From the NCBI RefSeq assembly GCF_027364955.1, contig NZ_DAHXOI010000007.1:62001-126000 (forward strand): a stretch of 64,000 nucleotides of DNA, given 5' to 3'. The stretch's first letter is position 1; each line of letters opens with the position of its first letter. The notes beneath the pieces are model-generated. The model saw only the letters and a list, made by a program, of their open reading frames with translations, had not been told where the DNA came from and made no database searches. The position numbers were made by a program, and so were the translations under genes. The DNA comes from Ferrimicrobium sp. GTDB taxonomy: Bacteria > Actinomycetota > Acidimicrobiia > Acidimicrobiales > Acidimicrobiaceae. Below are positions 26,213-37,422 of the stretch, piece by piece.

Positions 26213-27214
26213 TTAGACATTCACCAGGTGTCGGGGCCGCAGAACGGAGGCAGTGGCGGTGACGCGGTCCATCAGACTTGCCTGGGTGCGTTGCCGATCC
26301 CGCCCAGAACTCGCCCAGACCTTCATCGGTGTATCCTGAAGCGCGCGTCCGAAGGAGAAGGTGATCGGCCATGGCAGCGCCTCGATCTCGTTCATGGCGG
26401 CCAGATTTGCTGTTGCCATGTCATCGGACTGCCCACCGGATAGGAGCGCAATCCCGGCGACTGAGGCCGGCACGACGTCACGATAACATTCGACGGAGAC
26501 CTCCCCGATCTCTCTGGCAGTTGCCGTTGGCCCAGTGGTGCCTGGGGTGATCATCGAGGGTTTGAGCACCATGCCCGGGAGGAGTACCTCAAAGGAGCGG
26601 AGTTGGTCAAAGACGGCCGCGAGTACCGTTCCGGCGACCCGTCTGGTGGTTGCGAGGTCATGATCACCTTCCATGAGGATCTCAGGTTCGACGATTGGGA
26701 CGATGCCTGACTCCTGACAGAGTTTGGCGTAGCGAGCCAGGGCGTGGGCGTTGGCCTGGATGCAGATCGCGCTTGGCTTCGCCTGGTCGATTTGGAGTAC
26801 TGCGCGCCATTTGGCAAAGCGCGCCCCTCGCGTGTAGTAATCGACGAGACGAGGGCCGAGGTTGTCCAACCCTTCGGTCACCAGCTCCCCATCGCTTCCA
26901 GCCAGTGGCTTTGCTCCGGTATCGACCTTGATCCCTGGAAGCATGCCGTGCTGCACCAGGAAGTTGGGAAAGGAGAGACCGCTGGTGGTTGTCTGGTTGA
27001 ACGTCTCATCGTAGAGAATGACACCAGAGACATACTCTCCGAGTCCGGGAGAGCTAAAAAGGGTTTCACGCCAATCACGGCGAGTTGAATCGGTTGATTC
27101 GAGCCCGTGAGCGACGAAGCGTTTGGTGAGGGTGGGGCTACTCTCGTCGGCGGCGAGGATCCCCTTCGGGTGCGCCACCATGGCCCCAGCGTGTTCGATC
27201 AGTTCCTGTGACAT
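26213..27214 (-). CDS. Class I fructose-bisphosphate aldolase
   Basis: A 333-residue Schiff-base aldolase of the animal/plant-like class I family. It shows GILAADESSPTLTKRF near the N-terminus, YDETFNQ, GIKVDTGAKPL, IVPIVEPEIL, the Schiff-base lysine in MVLKPSMITPG and GIALLSGGQSDD. It joins glyceraldehyde 3-phosphate and dihydroxyacetone phosphate in the Calvin cycle and may also form sedoheptulose bisphosphate. It starts 24 bp after the cbbR stop, in the same operon. The class I enzyme is notable, since many bacterial cbb operons carry a class II CbbA. Confidence 0.92.
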   Translation of the reverse strand: MSQELIEHAGAMVAHPKGILAADESSPTLTKRFVAHGLESTDSTRRDWRETLFSSPGLGEYVSGVILYDETFNQTTTSGLSFPNFLVQHGMLPGIKVDTGAKPLAGSDGELVTEGLDNLGPRLVDYYTRGARFAKWRAVLQIDQAKPSAICIQANAHALARYAKLCQESGIVPIVEPEILMEGDHDLATTRRVAGTVLAAVFDQLRSFEVLLPGMVLKPSMITPGTTGPTATAREIGEVSVECYRDVVPASVAGIALLSGGQSDDMATANLAAMNEIEALPWPITFSFGRALQDTPMKVWASSGRDRQRTQASLMDRVTATASVLRPRHLVNV

Positions 27215-27238
27215 TGGTCCTCCCCACGTGTGTTGGCC

Positions 27239-28198
27239 TTAACCTAGGCGCTCTGTTCCTTTGGCGATCTCACCCAAACCGTGGGGCTCTAGGGTGAACT
27301 CCACCTCACCCAAGGACCCTAAGTAGTTGGCAAAGTGGTCGATGCTGCCCGCAAGCGTCTCCCCAGTGCGGACAGCAAGGCACCAGCTTCGGCGCTGAGG
27401 AAAGGGTTCCACGGTCAGGGAGACGAGCTCGCCGGCGGCTAACTCTTTGGACACCGACTCGGTAGAGATCACGGCAACGCCGAGACCGAGCTCCACGAGC
27501 CGCTTCATGGCAAGGTTCGAACCAACCGAGAGAGTCGCTGGGCTGATCGCGAGCTCGCCGAGGAGTTCTTCGGCTGAGGCGCGTGTCCCTGAACCAGGCT
27601 CTCGAACGAGCCAGGTGTGTTCCCCGACCTGTTGGGCGGTGGGGGAGAGTGAACCGTCGAACCACTCGGTGGCCCGCCGTTTGTTGGCGATCAAGGCGAG
27701 CTCGTGCCCTCGGGTTGCGATCACGTGGACGAATTCACTCTGGGTTGGTCTTCCCGAGATGACCAGGTCGACCCGATGGTCACCGAGTAGCTCGAAGAGA
27801 CTCGTCTTGTTGGCGACCTCGAGGTTGATGGTCGCGTGTGGCATCAACTCGAGGTAACCCTGGAGCCACCGCGGAAGGAGCTCCTCGCCAACGGTGGCGA
27901 CGGCTCCGATTCGTAGTGTGGGCGCATCGGGATGGCTGGCTTCTCGGCTGCGCACCAAGGCCTCTTCCATGGCGCCGAGAAGGGTTGCGGCATATCCGGC
28001 GAGGACTCTGCCTGCCGGGGTGAGGGCGAGTCCGCGCCCAACGCGCTGGGTCAGGTCTGTGCCGACCTCGCGCGATAGGGCTGCCAAGGTGGAGGAGACG
28101 GCGGCCGAACTGACAAAGAGCCGCCGACTCGCTCCAATGACGGATCCGGTGTCGGCCACTGCCAGCAGGGTTTTGAGTTGTGTGTTGGTCATCATCAT
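27239..28198 (-). CDS. cbbR: LysR-family regulator CbbR
   Basis: A 319-residue LysR-type regulator divergent from the RuBisCO genes, the standard position of CbbR. The N-terminal winged helix-turn-helix reads LKTLLAVADTGSVIGASRRL and continues through AVSSTLAALSREVG. The C-terminal co-inducer domain includes LRIGAVATVGEELLP and the VREPGSGTR motif. Three ATG codons stand in a row at the start; the true one may be the third. CbbR usually senses metabolites such as NADPH or ribulose bisphosphate and activates cbb transcription. The identification as CbbR comes from context plus family. Confidence 0.85.
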   Translation of the reverse strand: MMMTNTQLKTLLAVADTGSVIGASRRLFVSSAAVSSTLAALSREVGTDLTQRVGRGLALTPAGRVLAGYAATLLGAMEEALVRSREASHPDAPTLRIGAVATVGEELLPRWLQGYLELMPHATINLEVANKTSLFELLGDHRVDLVISGRPTQSEFVHVIATRGHELALIANKRRATEWFDGSLSPTAQQVGEHTWLVREPGSGTRASAEELLGELAISPATLSVGSNLAMKRLVELGLGVAVISTESVSKELAAGELVSLTVEPFPQRRSWCLAVRTGETLAGSIDHFANYLGSLGEVEFTLEPHGLGEIAKGTERLG

Positions 28199-28202
28199 GA
28201 TA

Positions 28203-28226
28203 ATAGTTAATGTTGAGATTAACTAT
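28203..28226. promoter_or_regulatory. Perfect inverted repeat, likely CbbR operator
   Basis: ATAGTTAAT (28203-28211) and ATTAACTAT (28218-28226) form a perfect 9-bp inverted repeat with a 6-bp spacer. It contains the T-N-A character of LysR sites. It lies directly before the cbbR start and about 90 bp upstream of cbbL, the expected place for autoregulation and cbbL activation. Confidence 0.72.
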
Positions 28227-28305
28227 CTGCGGTTTATTCCAAGGTATTGAATGAACTATCGTTTGGATGAGATCGCTACTGTAATCCCATGTCCACAGAT
28301 CGTGA

Positions 28306-29766
<1,461 letters not shown>

Positions 29767-29787
29767 CACCAGAAAGAGGAGACTCTC

Positions 29788-30204
29788 ATGCATCTCACCC
29801 AGGGCCAATTTTCATTTCTGCCACCACTGACCGACGAGCAGATCTCCGCCCAGATTCGTTGGGCTCTCGATCACGATTGGGCGATCGGCATCGAGTTCAC
29901 CGATGACCCACATCCGCGCAATACCTACTGGGATATGTGGGGCATGCCGATGTTTGACCTGCGCGATCCGGCGGCCATTCTCTATGAGATCAATGAGTGT
30001 CGTCGGGCGTATCCGAACCGCTATATTCGGGTGACTGCCTTTGATTCAACGAGAGGGTGGGAGGCGCCCCGGATGTCCTACCTGGTGAATCGGCCGGCGG
30101 AGGAGCCTGGATTTGGACTTGTTCGCCAGGAGAGCGAGGGTCGACACATCACCTACACCACGCACAGCTATGCCACGGAACAGCCACCCGGGGAACGCTA
30201 TTGA
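29788..30204 (+). CDS. cbbS: RuBisCO small subunit
   Basis: A 138-residue small subunit that caps the L8 core. It has the N-terminal [32 protein letters not shown], and [15 protein letters not shown]. It carries the extended C-terminal hairpin typical of red-type enzymes ([14 protein letters not shown]). AGAGGAG precedes the ATG, and 21 bp separate it from cbbL. Confidence 0.95.
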   Translation: MHLTQGQFSFLPPLTDEQISAQIRWALDHDWAIGIEFTDDPHPRNTYWDMWGMPMFDLRDPAAILYEINECRRAYPNRYIRVTAFDSTRGWEAPRMSYLVNRPAEEPGFGLVRQESEGRHITYTTHSYATEQPPGERY

Positions 30205-30249
30205 GCATCAACGGTTTTAACAGGTACGCAACGGAGCTGGCCGCTCATC

Positions 30250-31179
30250 ATGGCTGATCGAGAGGAAGCCGGAACCTTGTCCGATGGTGTAGATCTTGGA
30301 GCTCTGTTTCTCGAGACAAAGATCCAAGAGACGCTCGACGAACTCGACGCTGAGCTTGTCGGTCTACGACCGGTCAAGACCCGTATTCGTGAGATTGCTG
30401 CGCTGCTCCTTGTCGATCGTGCGCGAGCGCAGCTTGATCTCGCGGGGGGTAATCCCAGTCTGCACATGAGTTTCACCGGTAACCCAGGCACTGGAAAAAC
30501 AACGGTGGCGATGCGCATGGCTGAACTGCTTGCCAAACTTGGCTACGTTCGCCAAGGCCAGCTCGTGGCGGTCACCCGCGATGACCTGGTTGGCCAATAT
30601 ATTGGACACACTGCTCCAAAGACCAAGGAGGTCCTTAAACGAGCTATGGGGGGTGTGCTCTTCATCGATGAGGCGTACTATCTGTTTAAGCCCGAGAACG
30701 AGCGAGATTATGGCGCCGAGTCGATTGAGATACTCCTGCAGGTGATGGAGAACCAGCGTAACGATCTTGTGGTGATCTTGGCGGGGTACAAGGACCGCAT
30801 GGATACCTTCTTTAGCTCGAACCCTGGGATGTCGTCACGGATCGCGCACCATATCGATTTTCCTGATTACTCCCTCGATGAGCTGGTCGCGATTGGCAAG
30901 CTCATGCTTGCTGCTCAGCAGTATCGGCTCTCCGACGAAGCCGAAGGGGTCTTTCGGCGATATCTTGAACTCCGGATGGCCCAGCCCAACTTTGCCAACG
31001 CAAGAAGTGTGCGCAATGCCCTCGATCGGACTCGTCTGCGCCAGGCCAACCGGCTCTTTGAACGACGTAGCGCCCTGGTGACCCGCGTGGATCTCATGAC
31101 GATTGAGCCGCCCGATATCCTGGCAAGCCGTGTCTTTGACACGGACCCGGAAGAAGACAACCAGCTCAAGGGCGACTGA
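30250..31179 (+). CDS. cbbX: RuBisCO activase CbbX
   Basis: A 309-residue AAA+ ATPase that removes inhibitory sugar phosphates from red-type RuBisCO by pulling on the large-subunit C-terminus. Walker A is [11 protein letters not shown] (about residue 77), Walker [12 protein letters not shown] (about 135), and the pore-loop region YIGHTAPKT lies between. Sensor segments and the helical lid follow, including [13 protein letters not shown]-like [19 protein letters not shown]. It is 45 bp behind cbbS in one operon. Confidence 0.95.
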   Translation: MADREEAGTLSDGVDLGALFLETKIQETLDELDAELVGLRPVKTRIREIAALLLVDRARAQLDLAGGNPSLHMSFTGNPGTGKTTVAMRMAELLAKLGYVRQGQLVAVTRDDLVGQYIGHTAPKTKEVLKRAMGGVLFIDEAYYLFKPENERDYGAESIEILLQVMENQRNDLVVILAGYKDRMDTFFSSNPGMSSRIAHHIDFPDYSLDELVAIGKLMLAAQQYRLSDEAEGVFRRYLELRMAQPNFANARSVRNALDRTRLRQANRLFERRSALVTRVDLMTIEPPDILASRVFDTDPEEDNQLKGD

Positions 31180-31336
31180 CCTGCCTTGCTCGCTATAGAG
31201 CATGGCTGCTGGTGTGCTTTTGGCTACCTTGTTGGGTTGGGAAGCACGACGGGTAGTGGCTCCCAGTGATTCGCCCTTCTCTCATGTCAATACCGGAGCC
31301 CATGACGCTGCTAGGTTCCGTGGTGATGGGGCGGAG

Positions 31337-32287
31337 TTATGGGTTCGACGCGAGGGACCTACGGCGTCGATTGGCCTCGAGGACGCTGATACCTGCGATG
31401 CCTAGCCCTAGAAGGCCCCCACCGATCACCATCTCCCAATTGCTACTACGTGGTGATTGGGGTGGACCGGTGACGAGTCGTACTGGCGCTGGTGCCGAGT
31501 TGTGAGATGTAGAGACCGGCGCGGTGGCCCGGGGAGTGGTCGATGAGGCGCGAGAGACCGGGACGTGGCTAGTCGTCGGGGCATGGCTAACTACCGGGAG
31601 CGTTGTGGGGGGTATCACGCCGAGCGGCGTAGTGGAGGGTCGGCGAGTAGGTGCTGGTGCGCTCTGGCTGGCGACGATCCGATAACTGATCGTCGCCGAT
31701 TGGCCATTCCAAGCGTTGCCAAAACCCTCTCCGTTGGCTAACTCGACCGCAACGGGTATGGATACCCGCTGGTTTGGAGCGACGCTAGTCGCAATGGGCA
31801 GGGTGATACTTTTCAGTGATGACAAGGTGAGCGACGAGGACGGATCAAGACTGTTGGGCGCGGAGGGATCGAGATGGTAGGTGATCGTCCCCTTAGAGGT
31901 GGTCACCAAAAATTCGAGCTGGCCGAGGTCGCCGAAGCTGGCAAGCGTATCGGTGACGCCGGTGAACTGGAGATCAAAATCCTCTGATGTAGTGCCGGTG
32001 TTGGTCAGCGTGAAAGGAATCGTGTTGGTCGGTATGCCGGGAAGCAGGTTCGTCGCCTGCAGCGTCCCGTTGGTGAGACCGACACCGACGGACGCACGCA
32101 CAAACGCACTTGCCGGAGTCGCAAAGGCACCTTGGCCAGAGAGAGCAAAGGTCGCGACAGAGGCTGAGGCGCCAACGGCGATCACCGTCCAGCCCATCCT
32201 CGTGAACCGCGGCCATACCCTTCTCTGTCTATGCGTGTAATCCAACGGTACGCCCTTCGATGACGGATGCCATCGATCGACGAGCAT
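31337..32287 (-). CDS. Second camelysin-like surface protein with C-terminal anchor
   Basis: Up to 316 residues. A signal/membrane segment near GWTVIAVGASASVATFAL is followed by a beta-rich domain with IPFTLTNTGTTSEDFDLQF and FGNAWNGQSATISYRIVA. This matches the layout and the AWNG ending of the protein at 18088-18804. A Pro/Thr/Ser linker leads to RLVTGPP, a membrane segment (about 280-300) and NRRRRS, the same ending as the beta-helix protein at 6568-8943. The start is uncertain; the ATG at 32197 lies closer to the signal segment. It converges on cbbX. Likely an exported, membrane- or wall-attached protein processed by the SipW-type peptidase. Confidence 0.68.
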   Translation of the reverse strand: MLVDRWHPSSKGVPLDYTHRQRRVWPRFTRMGWTVIAVGASASVATFALSGQGAFATPASAFVRASVGVGLTNGTLQATNLLPGIPTNTIPFTLTNTGTTSEDFDLQFTGVTDTLASFGDLGQLEFLVTTSKGTITYHLDPSAPNSLDPSSSLTLSSLKSITLPIATSVAPNQRVSIPVAVELANGEGFGNAWNGQSATISYRIVASQSAPAPTRRPSTTPLGVIPPTTLPVVSHAPTTSHVPVSRASSTTPRATAPVSTSHNSAPAPVRLVTGPPQSPRSSNWEMVIGGGLLGLGIAGISVLEANRRRRSLASNP

Positions 32288-32886
32288 CCAACGTAAAGTC
32301 TACGAAGCCCAGTTCGGCATGCAAACCCATCCCATGGGTTCGGTTTGTTGATCGGAAACATTTAGCAGAATAGCTATTGCTGGCGGTCTTGATAGTCCGG
32401 TGCGAATGCTAGGCCCTGTCTCGTATTGGGAAGACAAGCAAAGTCAAGAGGAAGGGTTGCCACTGCCAGCCCGTCATCGGTCCTGGTGAGGAAAGCGCCA
32501 CCGGCCCGGTCGAGAACTGACATCCATGATGGGTTGTGAGAACGATGGAGGGCCAACCCGGGTTATCTTCGCATACGTGTTAGGTGTGGGAGGTTCGGAA
32601 TCACAAGCGCAGATTATGCGGTCGCGTATCTTGGCGCGCACTCGTGAGGAGCATGGTGGATATCCCAACCGCTGCAATGGTGGCATTGTCGCTCAGAATG
32701 GAGGCTGCCTTAGGCGTTGCCAAGTGATCGAAGAGTTGCGCCAGATTGGCTGGTGAAGGCAAAAGTTGTTGCGAGGTGGGGGAGGTTCTTGGGGAAGCTG
32801 TGTTGAACGAGCGGGTTGCAAGCATGCGAGACGTGGTGCTGAGCTAGGTTGGATGCGTGTGCTCTGTTTCGCGAAGTAGGTAACTG
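32288..32886. other. Non-coding interval
   Basis: Divergent promoter space between the camelysin-like gene and the lipoprotein gene. No frame in its 600 bp is recognisable. Confidence 0.35.
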
Positions 32887-34695
32887 ATGGGCCGTCAAGC
32901 TCCACTATGGCTGATGCGACGAGCAATAACGTTTATCGCGACCACGATGCTCTTGGCGGGTTGTGGGTCTGTCAATTCTCATACTGCCGGAGCGACCCGA
33001 AGCAAGGCGGCCGGGACCAATGCGACCTTTCCTCTAGAGATATTGCAGAGCTCGATCACCCCGTCGGGGTCGGTGTATCTCTCCTCTGCGTCGAGTGAGG
33101 GAGGTAACCCGGTCCTCTTAAGGTACCAACGGGGCAAGTTTTCTCAACTCGCGCGCCTTCCGGGATCAGTCGATCTCATCGATTTTCTCAATCGGCGTGA
33201 CGGCTTGGTGGCCTCCGAGTCAACCGGTAGTGTGTACGCTGCGGTCGACGGTGGAGACCACTTTCGGCTCCTCCATAACTTCTCGCGCCAGGGTAGCATC
33301 GTGGGGTTGGGTTTGGTGACCTCCACCCATGGTTATGTGGTGCTCGGCACACCGACAGCAACCGTTGTCGATCAGACGATAGACGGTGGACATAGCTGGC
33401 ATACGATCGGGACGCTCCCCATCTCTTACCCGGACCGGGCTCTCTTTGACTTCGCTGGCGGTGACTCCTATCTCATGGTAGAGAGTGGCGGGGGAGGAGC
33501 GCCAGCCTACTTTGTCCAGAAGGAAGGAACATCCACCTTCCAGAGGGAGGATCGAGGCTTGGCTGCTCCTCAGTCGCCCGCTGGCAGTCTTCAGCCCAGT
33601 AGCCTTCAAGTCGTTGGCCAGAGTACGGTCGTTGGGTTCCAGTCAAACTCGGGAGCCAATTTTGGCCCGACGCCGCCGCTTCTCGCCACCAAACCCACGC
33701 CAAACTTTGTCGAACGACAGCCGGCTTGGTTCGGAACTCATCGGGTCGAGTTCAATAACTTTCGGAGACTCTCAGATGGTACGGTCATCGCAGTTTCTGG
33801 GCGGGGGATCTACCAATACAGCAATAAGAGTGGGTGGAGACGCTCCTATCCCGCGCTCATGGCAAGCGCGATCTTCAATGCCCAGGGTCGCCTTGGTACG
33901 GTCGGTGTGAACCAGCAGGGTCAACACGTGGTGATGGTTGGTGCGACGAAGTGGAGTTCTCCAACCCTTCAGACGTTACTGGGGTCCCCGGATGCTCAAG
34001 TGATCGGAATGACGACGAAACGCTCCCTTCTCATTACCTTGCAAAAGCCCGACGGCTCTCTGCGACTCTTTGCCCTCGACCGAGCAGGTGATGAACGAAG
34101 CGTCCCGTTTCCCCTGACTATCGCTAGGACGGTCTCCTCGGTTGTGGCGGCTGGCAGCGGACTCGCCATGGAGGCGAGTTCCAACGCTGGTCTTGGTCCC
34201 GTGTATCTCTCGTCGATCGCCGCCAGTGCGCGTGGGATTGACTTGCACCTAGACTCCACGATTCCGCTGGCCATGTACCCACTTTCCGCGCAGAGCCTTT
34301 GGATTGGCGCAGCGCAGCGGGTGGGGTTCGGCACAGGGGCTGGCTCGCCAGGTAGGAGTGATTATCTTGCCTATAGCGGTAACGGCGGGCGGAGCTGGAC
34401 AAATATCAGTGTTGGTGCGAACGATGTCGATGCGATCGATTACGCCTCACCTAGGATCGTTTGGGCGACGCTCAGTCCCTATGCCACGCCTTCGTTTTCG
34501 TTTCTTGTTCGGGTGAGCCGTGCGACGGGTTCGGTGGTGCGCGTACCGATCCCATCCTTCTTCCACCGGGGCTTTGTTGCGGTTTTTGTCTCCTCGACGA
34601 CTGGTTGGCTTCAAGCGACTAGCTGCGACTCCGGCTGTAGTGCATTCGTTGGGACCACCGATGGAGGTGGTCACTGGGGCCTTGTCTCCCCCTGA
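32887..34695 (+). CDS. Lipoprotein with BNR/beta-propeller repeats
   Basis: A 602-residue exported lipoprotein. The signal peptide ends in the lipobox LLAGC (Cys about residue 26). The rest is beta-rich with several BNR-like Asp-box repeats, such as TIDGGHSWHTIG, SGNGGRSWTNIS and TTDGGGHWGLVS, which point to a beta-propeller of the sialidase/photosystem-assembly-like superfamily. No sialidase catalytic set is evident. It may bind a ligand or protein at the cell surface. Neighbours give no clue. The start could also be at a downstream ATG (residue 10). Confidence 0.75.
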   Translation: MGRQAPLWLMRRAITFIATTMLLAGCGSVNSHTAGATRSKAAGTNATFPLEILQSSITPSGSVYLSSASSEGGNPVLLRYQRGKFSQLARLPGSVDLIDFLNRRDGLVASESTGSVYAAVDGGDHFRLLHNFSRQGSIVGLGLVTSTHGYVVLGTPTATVVDQTIDGGHSWHTIGTLPISYPDRALFDFAGGDSYLMVESGGGGAPAYFVQKEGTSTFQREDRGLAAPQSPAGSLQPSSLQVVGQSTVVGFQSNSGANFGPTPPLLATKPTPNFVERQPAWFGTHRVEFNNFRRLSDGTVIAVSGRGIYQYSNKSGWRRSYPALMASAIFNAQGRLGTVGVNQQGQHVVMVGATKWSSPTLQTLLGSPDAQVIGMTTKRSLLITLQKPDGSLRLFALDRAGDERSVPFPLTIARTVSSVVAAGSGLAMEASSNAGLGPVYLSSIAASARGIDLHLDSTIPLAMYPLSAQSLWIGAAQRVGFGTGAGSPGRSDYLAYSGNGGRSWTNISVGANDVDAIDYASPRIVWATLSPYATPSFSFLVRVSRATGSVVRVPIPSFFHRGFVAVFVSSTTGWLQATSCDSGCSAFVGTTDGGGHWGLVSP

Positions 34696-35166
34696 GATCG
34701 TGGATCTTCTTATTGGACCGTCCATCCGCTAGAGGGGTTGGGTCTTTTGCCGAAAGGCTTGAGGAGTGTGTCCTCAGTCGGGGGGATGAAGAATTGGGCA
34801 TCGACTCGGTGGGTGGCGGGTCTATGCTCGCATCGTCCTTGGTCGCTCATGCCATCGTCGCAGTGGAGGGATGGCCGCGACGGTACTCGTCGCCTAAGCG
34901 TTTGACTCGACCATAGCTGGGCCGAGATTTGTCCGTTCATCAGCCCAGCGGTTCTGGATTGTGGAGGCACACCACTTGGAGCCTGACCGGCCGAAGATGC
35001 ACCATGACGCTGCGATGAGGTACGGTCAATTGTGACTTGTTGGACGGCCGGATGGGTGTTCATTATCGCTACCACTGTTCCTCACCGTCGGTAGACCGGT
35101 CAAGAGGGATCTGCAACGCAAGCACTGATACTTCGTCGCAGCCCGAAACACCTCGAAGCTAGCCTC
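34696..35166. other. Non-coding interval
   Basis: Frames on both strands are unrecognisable. No strong hairpin was found after the lipoprotein gene. Confidence 0.35.
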
Positions 35167-35964
35167 GTGGGCATGACAAACTCTCCTGGCCCTCGCAGCC
35201 CCCTCGACCCTATCACGACTCACTATCTCTCCTCTGAACAGGAAGCATTTTTGGAGACTCTAGAGAACACACCGCCGGATGCACTTACTGCCTGTGAGCT
35301 TTGGCGAACCCATGAACTCGTAGCTCACTTAACGGCGGGAGCCATTGAGATCTCATTGAATCTCGAGGCTGCACTTGATGGCCTGCCGATCCCAGTGACC
35401 CGTTCCTTTGAGGAGCGTGAGGCACCGTACCGGGAGATGGCAGATCAGCGTTTGCGCAACGAGTTGCTCACCTCTTTGGAACGCGTCTCTCGGGTCCTTC
35501 ATGCCATGCTCGTAGAGGATCCCGACGCAGTGGTCCCCTGGAACGGTCGATCAATGGTAGTCGCTACCTTTGTTACCCATCTGCGTAGCGAGTTGGCGCT
35601 GCATCGATGGGATCTGCGGGGCGATGATGAGATTGGCTTTACGCTCCTCTCACAGCCGGAGCTCACCGCACATGCGGTCACGGTACTCGGGACGGTACTC
35701 GTTGATCAGACCGCTAGATGGACAAGACCGGCGGGTTCGCTCATCGTTGGAACACTAGATGCACCTAGCGTTGTGGTCAGCCAGGAGAGTAATGGCCGTC
35801 AGTTGGTCTTTGGGGACGACGACTCCGATCCGACGATTGTGGCCGACACGGCAGCAAGGTTACTCCTTCTGTGGGGAAGAATGCCCAACGACCCACGCCG
35901 CGTGAGCGCTCCTGGTGGTCCAAACGCAGTAGCCGAGCTCAGAGCGCTTCTCTCTGGATATTGA
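35167..35964 (+). CDS. Maleylpyruvate isomerase (MDMPI)-like protein, DinB superfamily
   Basis: A protein of about 265 residues with the N-terminal four-helix MDMPI/DinB fold. The metal-binding pattern is visible as THELVAHLTAGA (first histidines) and LRSELALHRWDL (E-x3-H). The C-terminal part resembles the SCP-2-like domain often attached. In Actinobacteria this family uses mycothiol as cofactor for isomerisation or conjugation reactions. The actual substrate is unknown. The start is GTG at 35167 or ATG at 35173. Confidence 0.75.
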   Translation: MGMTNSPGPRSPLDPITTHYLSSEQEAFLETLENTPPDALTACELWRTHELVAHLTAGAIEISLNLEAALDGLPIPVTRSFEEREAPYREMADQRLRNELLTSLERVSRVLHAMLVEDPDAVVPWNGRSMVVATFVTHLRSELALHRWDLRGDDEIGFTLLSQPELTAHAVTVLGTVLVDQTARWTRPAGSLIVGTLDAPSVVVSQESNGRQLVFGDDDSDPTIVADTAARLLLLWGRMPNDPRRVSAPGGPNAVAELRALLSGY

Positions 35965-35979
35965 TCTCTGGATATTGAT
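35952..35979. repeat. Two-copy 14-bp tandem duplication at a stop codon
   Basis: CTCTGGATATTGAT occurs at 35952-35965 and 35966-35979. The first copy contains the TGA stop of the MDMPI-like gene, so a second identical stop context follows. Confidence 0.9.
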
Positions 35980-36079
35980 CGGTGTGTGCTCGGTGGCCGT
36001 CACTGTTGCACCCGACGCAGGCTCGGGATGTGCCTGTCCTGCCCGTCTAGGTCGGGATAGGCCAAGTTACTGGTCATCT

Positions 36080-36513
36080 ATGTCTCGACAGGTAGTGGTA
36101 GCGTGTTATCGGTGTCAGTCGCAGCATGGCACTGCCATTTGCTCGGTTGTCTGGCAGGGGCACGGTACCCTGGTAAGAGACCACAGCGAAGATGCGCCCG
36201 CCTTCGACTGCTTGTGGTGGGGGACAGTCCTGAGAAGAGGTGCCACCATAGCACAGCAAAGGCAGCACCGATTCCCTGGATGCATTGCTCGGTAACTAGA
36301 AGACCCAGGGCTGGTACAAGTCTGAGAAGGGCAGGTCCGAGAACAAGGATCGTCATACCCGCTCGCACCATGTCGAATTCCTCGCATTCTCCCGAGCGCA
36401 GCACGACACCGGGGCCGCGTTGTAGGAGTTAGCGATCCACTGGTGGTTGACTGGAGGTATGCCGATAGTCGTGCGCGCGCGAACTGGACCGCCATCGTGT
36501 CAAGGATGACCAT
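36080..36513 (-). pseudogene. Degenerate N-terminal fragment of a DHA2-type MFS transporter
   Basis: Reading the minus strand across frames gives family-like segments in order. First FMVILDTMAVQ...LSAYLQSTTSG (36525-36440), like the first helix FMVILDTTIVNVALP..; then, after frameshifts, LRSGECEEFDMVRAGMTILV and LVPALGLLVTEQCIQGIGAA (36404-36250), like the GDRFGRRRVF..G..LF..GS and ARAIQGIGAA stretch of drug:proton antiporter-2 proteins. Homology then fades. Several indels break it and the remaining two thirds of the transporter are missing. It is a relic. Confidence 0.62.
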
Positions 36514-36672
36514 GAAGTATCCAACACAGGTAGCTGCCGACGGTCGAGGGCGAATCCCTGGATGGCGCCGCTCTCCAAGGTCCCATGCTCCGGTCGACCT
36601 CTGGCCACACCCTCAGCACTACCATCGGAACCTCAGCGACACCCCGAAGTATCGTGAGAATAGAGTGGACAG

Positions 36673-37422
36673 GTGACGACAAAAACACCAGCGCTTGGCG
36701 ACAGTGACATAGGGGTTGTGGCTGCCTTGATGGGAGAACCCGCTCGTGCAGCGGTGCTCATGGCGCTGCTCGACGGTAGGGCCTTGGCCGCGAGCACGCT
36801 AGCCGCAGAGGCTGGCGTGAGCGCCTCTACGATATCGGCCCACCTGGCTCGGCTCGTCGACGGGGGATTGATCAGCGTCGAGGCCTCAGGGCGTCATCGC
36901 TACTTCCGTCTCTCTCGCAGCGAGGTCGCACAGGCGCTTGAGGCACTTGCCTGTCTTGCCCCCTGTCGCCCGATCCGATCCCTCCGCCAAGACACGCACG
37001 CAAGGGCGATTCGTGAGGCTCGAACCTGCTACGACCACCTCGCCGGGCGCCTGGGTGTGGCGCTCTTGGAGGCGCTTGTTCGTGACGGAGTTCTTGTGGC
37101 TAGCCAGAGCAAGCGAGCCAGGGAGTCGGATCCCATCCTCGGAGCGGGACGATCTTTTGACTACCTTCTCACCGATGAGGGCAGATCACGTCTGCTAGGA
37201 CTCGGAGTCCAACTCGTTAGTTCCTCGAGGCGTCCATTAACCCGCTACTGTCTGGACTGGAGTGAACAGCGTCCACACCTCGCCGGCGCACTGGGAGGTG
37301 CACTGCTCCTACGTTTTCTTGATCTTGGCTGGATTGTCCGTGGCGAGCGCCGAGTCGTGAAGGTGACTCAATCTGGCCGGTCTCATCTCGCTCAAGAGTT
37401 TGGCATCGTTATTGACGGTTGA
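36673..37422 (+). CDS. ArsR-family transcriptional regulator
   Basis: A 249-residue protein with an N-terminal winged helix-turn-helix of ArsR type (about 10-90). It includes GEPARAAVLMALLDGRALAA, AEAGVSASTISAHLARLVDG and SGRHRYFRLS. A longer C-terminal part (100-249) looks like a second winged-helix-like fold and contains CLAPCRPIR, two cysteines that could bind metal, which is inference. The start is GTG. It is unusually long for the ArsR family; the long form is common in Actinobacteria. It follows the MFS relic, which it may once have regulated. Confidence 0.8.
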   Translation: MTTKTPALGDSDIGVVAALMGEPARAAVLMALLDGRALAASTLAAEAGVSASTISAHLARLVDGGLISVEASGRHRYFRLSRSEVAQALEALACLAPCRPIRSLRQDTHARAIREARTCYDHLAGRLGVALLEALVRDGVLVASQSKRARESDPILGAGRSFDYLLTDEGRSRLLGLGVQLVSSSRRPLTRYCLDWSEQRPHLAGALGGALLLRFLDLGWIVRGERRVVKVTQSGRSHLAQEFGIVIDG

